From Halosegnis longus (GTDB lineage Archaea; Halobacteriota; Halobacteria; Halobacteriales; Haloarculaceae), in assembly GCF_009663395.1 (NCBI RefSeq), contig NZ_QKNW01000002.1, forward strand, positions 117,533 through 181,532: DNA of 64,000 nt, written 5' to 3'. Of this stretch, positions 63,803-64,000 are shown one piece after another (the stretch's first letter is position 1; the number at the start of each line of letters is the position of its first letter). The notes beneath the pieces were generated by a model that saw only the letters and a program-made list of their open reading frames with translations, was not told the origin of the DNA and searched no databases. The position numbers and the translations under genes were made by a program.

Positions 63803-64000
63803 TCACCGGTCCGGTACTTCGAGTAACGGCGCAATCACTGCCCGTGGCTCCCAGTCACCACTGAACGTGTAACAGGCCCCATCGGCGGCCGTCAACACAA
63901 TCGTCGCCCGGACATCCCGACTCGGATCAAGCGCCTGTAGCCCAACCGCATAGGCGGCCATCTGCGGTTCGTGGTGGGTCGCTCGCCCCTGGACAAACTC
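63803..64000 (-). CDS. partial RecB-like nuclease/UvrD-type helicase C-terminus
   Basis: The minus-strand frame is open from the window edge to the TGA at 63803-63805, encoding 65 residues. It reads QMAAYAVGLQALDPSRDVRAT followed by a beta-rich end (VLTAADGACYTF, EVPDR). The H-x3-Q-M-x2-YA pattern after a lost DxK core is the end of RecB/AddB-type PD-(D/E)XK domains. The gene continues beyond the window and precedes the GHKL gene on the same strand. Confidence 0.55.
   Translation of the reverse strand, partial: EFVQGRATHHEPQMAAYAVGLQALDPSRDVRATIVLTAADGACYTFSGDWEPRAVIAPLLEVPDR

Overview
The window looks like an accessory region of a halophilic archaeon (class Halobacteria). Evidence seen in the sequence: most predicted proteins are strongly acidic (Asp/Glu-rich). 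Several genes appear leaderless, with a TATA-like box 22-30 bp before the start codon. A lipobox lipoprotein and a twin-arginine signal are present, as are families that are common in haloarchaeal plasmids and islands (ParA-type ATPase with iterons, DUF3006, VapB-like antitoxin, Zn-ribbon/PadR cassettes). The genus cannot be named from this. No rRNA, tRNA or CRISPR array was recognised.

Layout. 1-2.9 kb: a membrane protein, then a secreted metallo-beta-lactamase-fold lipoprotein with a lamin-tail domain, coupled to DUF3006. 3.1-4.6 kb: a partition module (ParA-type ATPase plus a small partner) preceded by a clear array of 13-bp iterons. 5.2-6.4 kb: a tyrosine recombinase. These suggest a plasmid, or a plasmid-derived integrated element, although no replication initiator was recognised. 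6.6-10.9 kb: a pentapeptide-repeat protein ending in a potassium-channel-like pore, small hypotheticals, a decayed copy of a gene that is intact at 50.4 kb, and an HNH nuclease.

10.9-29.8 kb is the first defence block. A DUF499 ATPase and a DUF1156 DNA methyltransferase lie on the minus strand. Divergent from them is a four-gene plus-strand run: SNF2 helicase, coiled-coil/Zn protein, membrane KAP NTPase, and a protein with an EVE/PUA-like N-terminus. A three-gene atypical McrBC operon (McrB with an EVE-like N-terminus, a PD-(D/E)XK McrC-like nuclease, and an unknown third protein) follows on the minus strand.

30-36.7 kb holds small membrane proteins, gene remnants, a PadR/Zn-ribbon/large winged-helix cassette, two convergent winged-helix regulators that may share an operator half-site, and two small haloarchaeal hypotheticals.

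36.7-64 kb is the second defence block. It carries two more DUF1156 methyltransferases (three in the window), a 1016-residue chimera (Tat signal, beta-propeller, Mrr-type nuclease, Zn ribbon, DnaJ domain), and a DUF2254-like membrane protein. It also carries a PD-(D/E)XK protein, a soluble KAP-like NTPase, a winged-helix HNH nuclease, a PH/SHOCT protein, a canonical McrBC pair with an EVE-like reader, an orphan VapB-like antitoxin, a giant GHKL-ATPase/DUF3883 protein, and the C-terminus of a RecB-like nuclease cut by the window edge.

Taken together this is a dense haloarchaeal defence island: DNA modification (DUF1156), modification-dependent restriction (two McrBC types plus Mrr/HNH nucleases) and several NTPase/membrane proteins that could act as abortive effectors. 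All functional claims are from motif recognition by eye; no database search was run.
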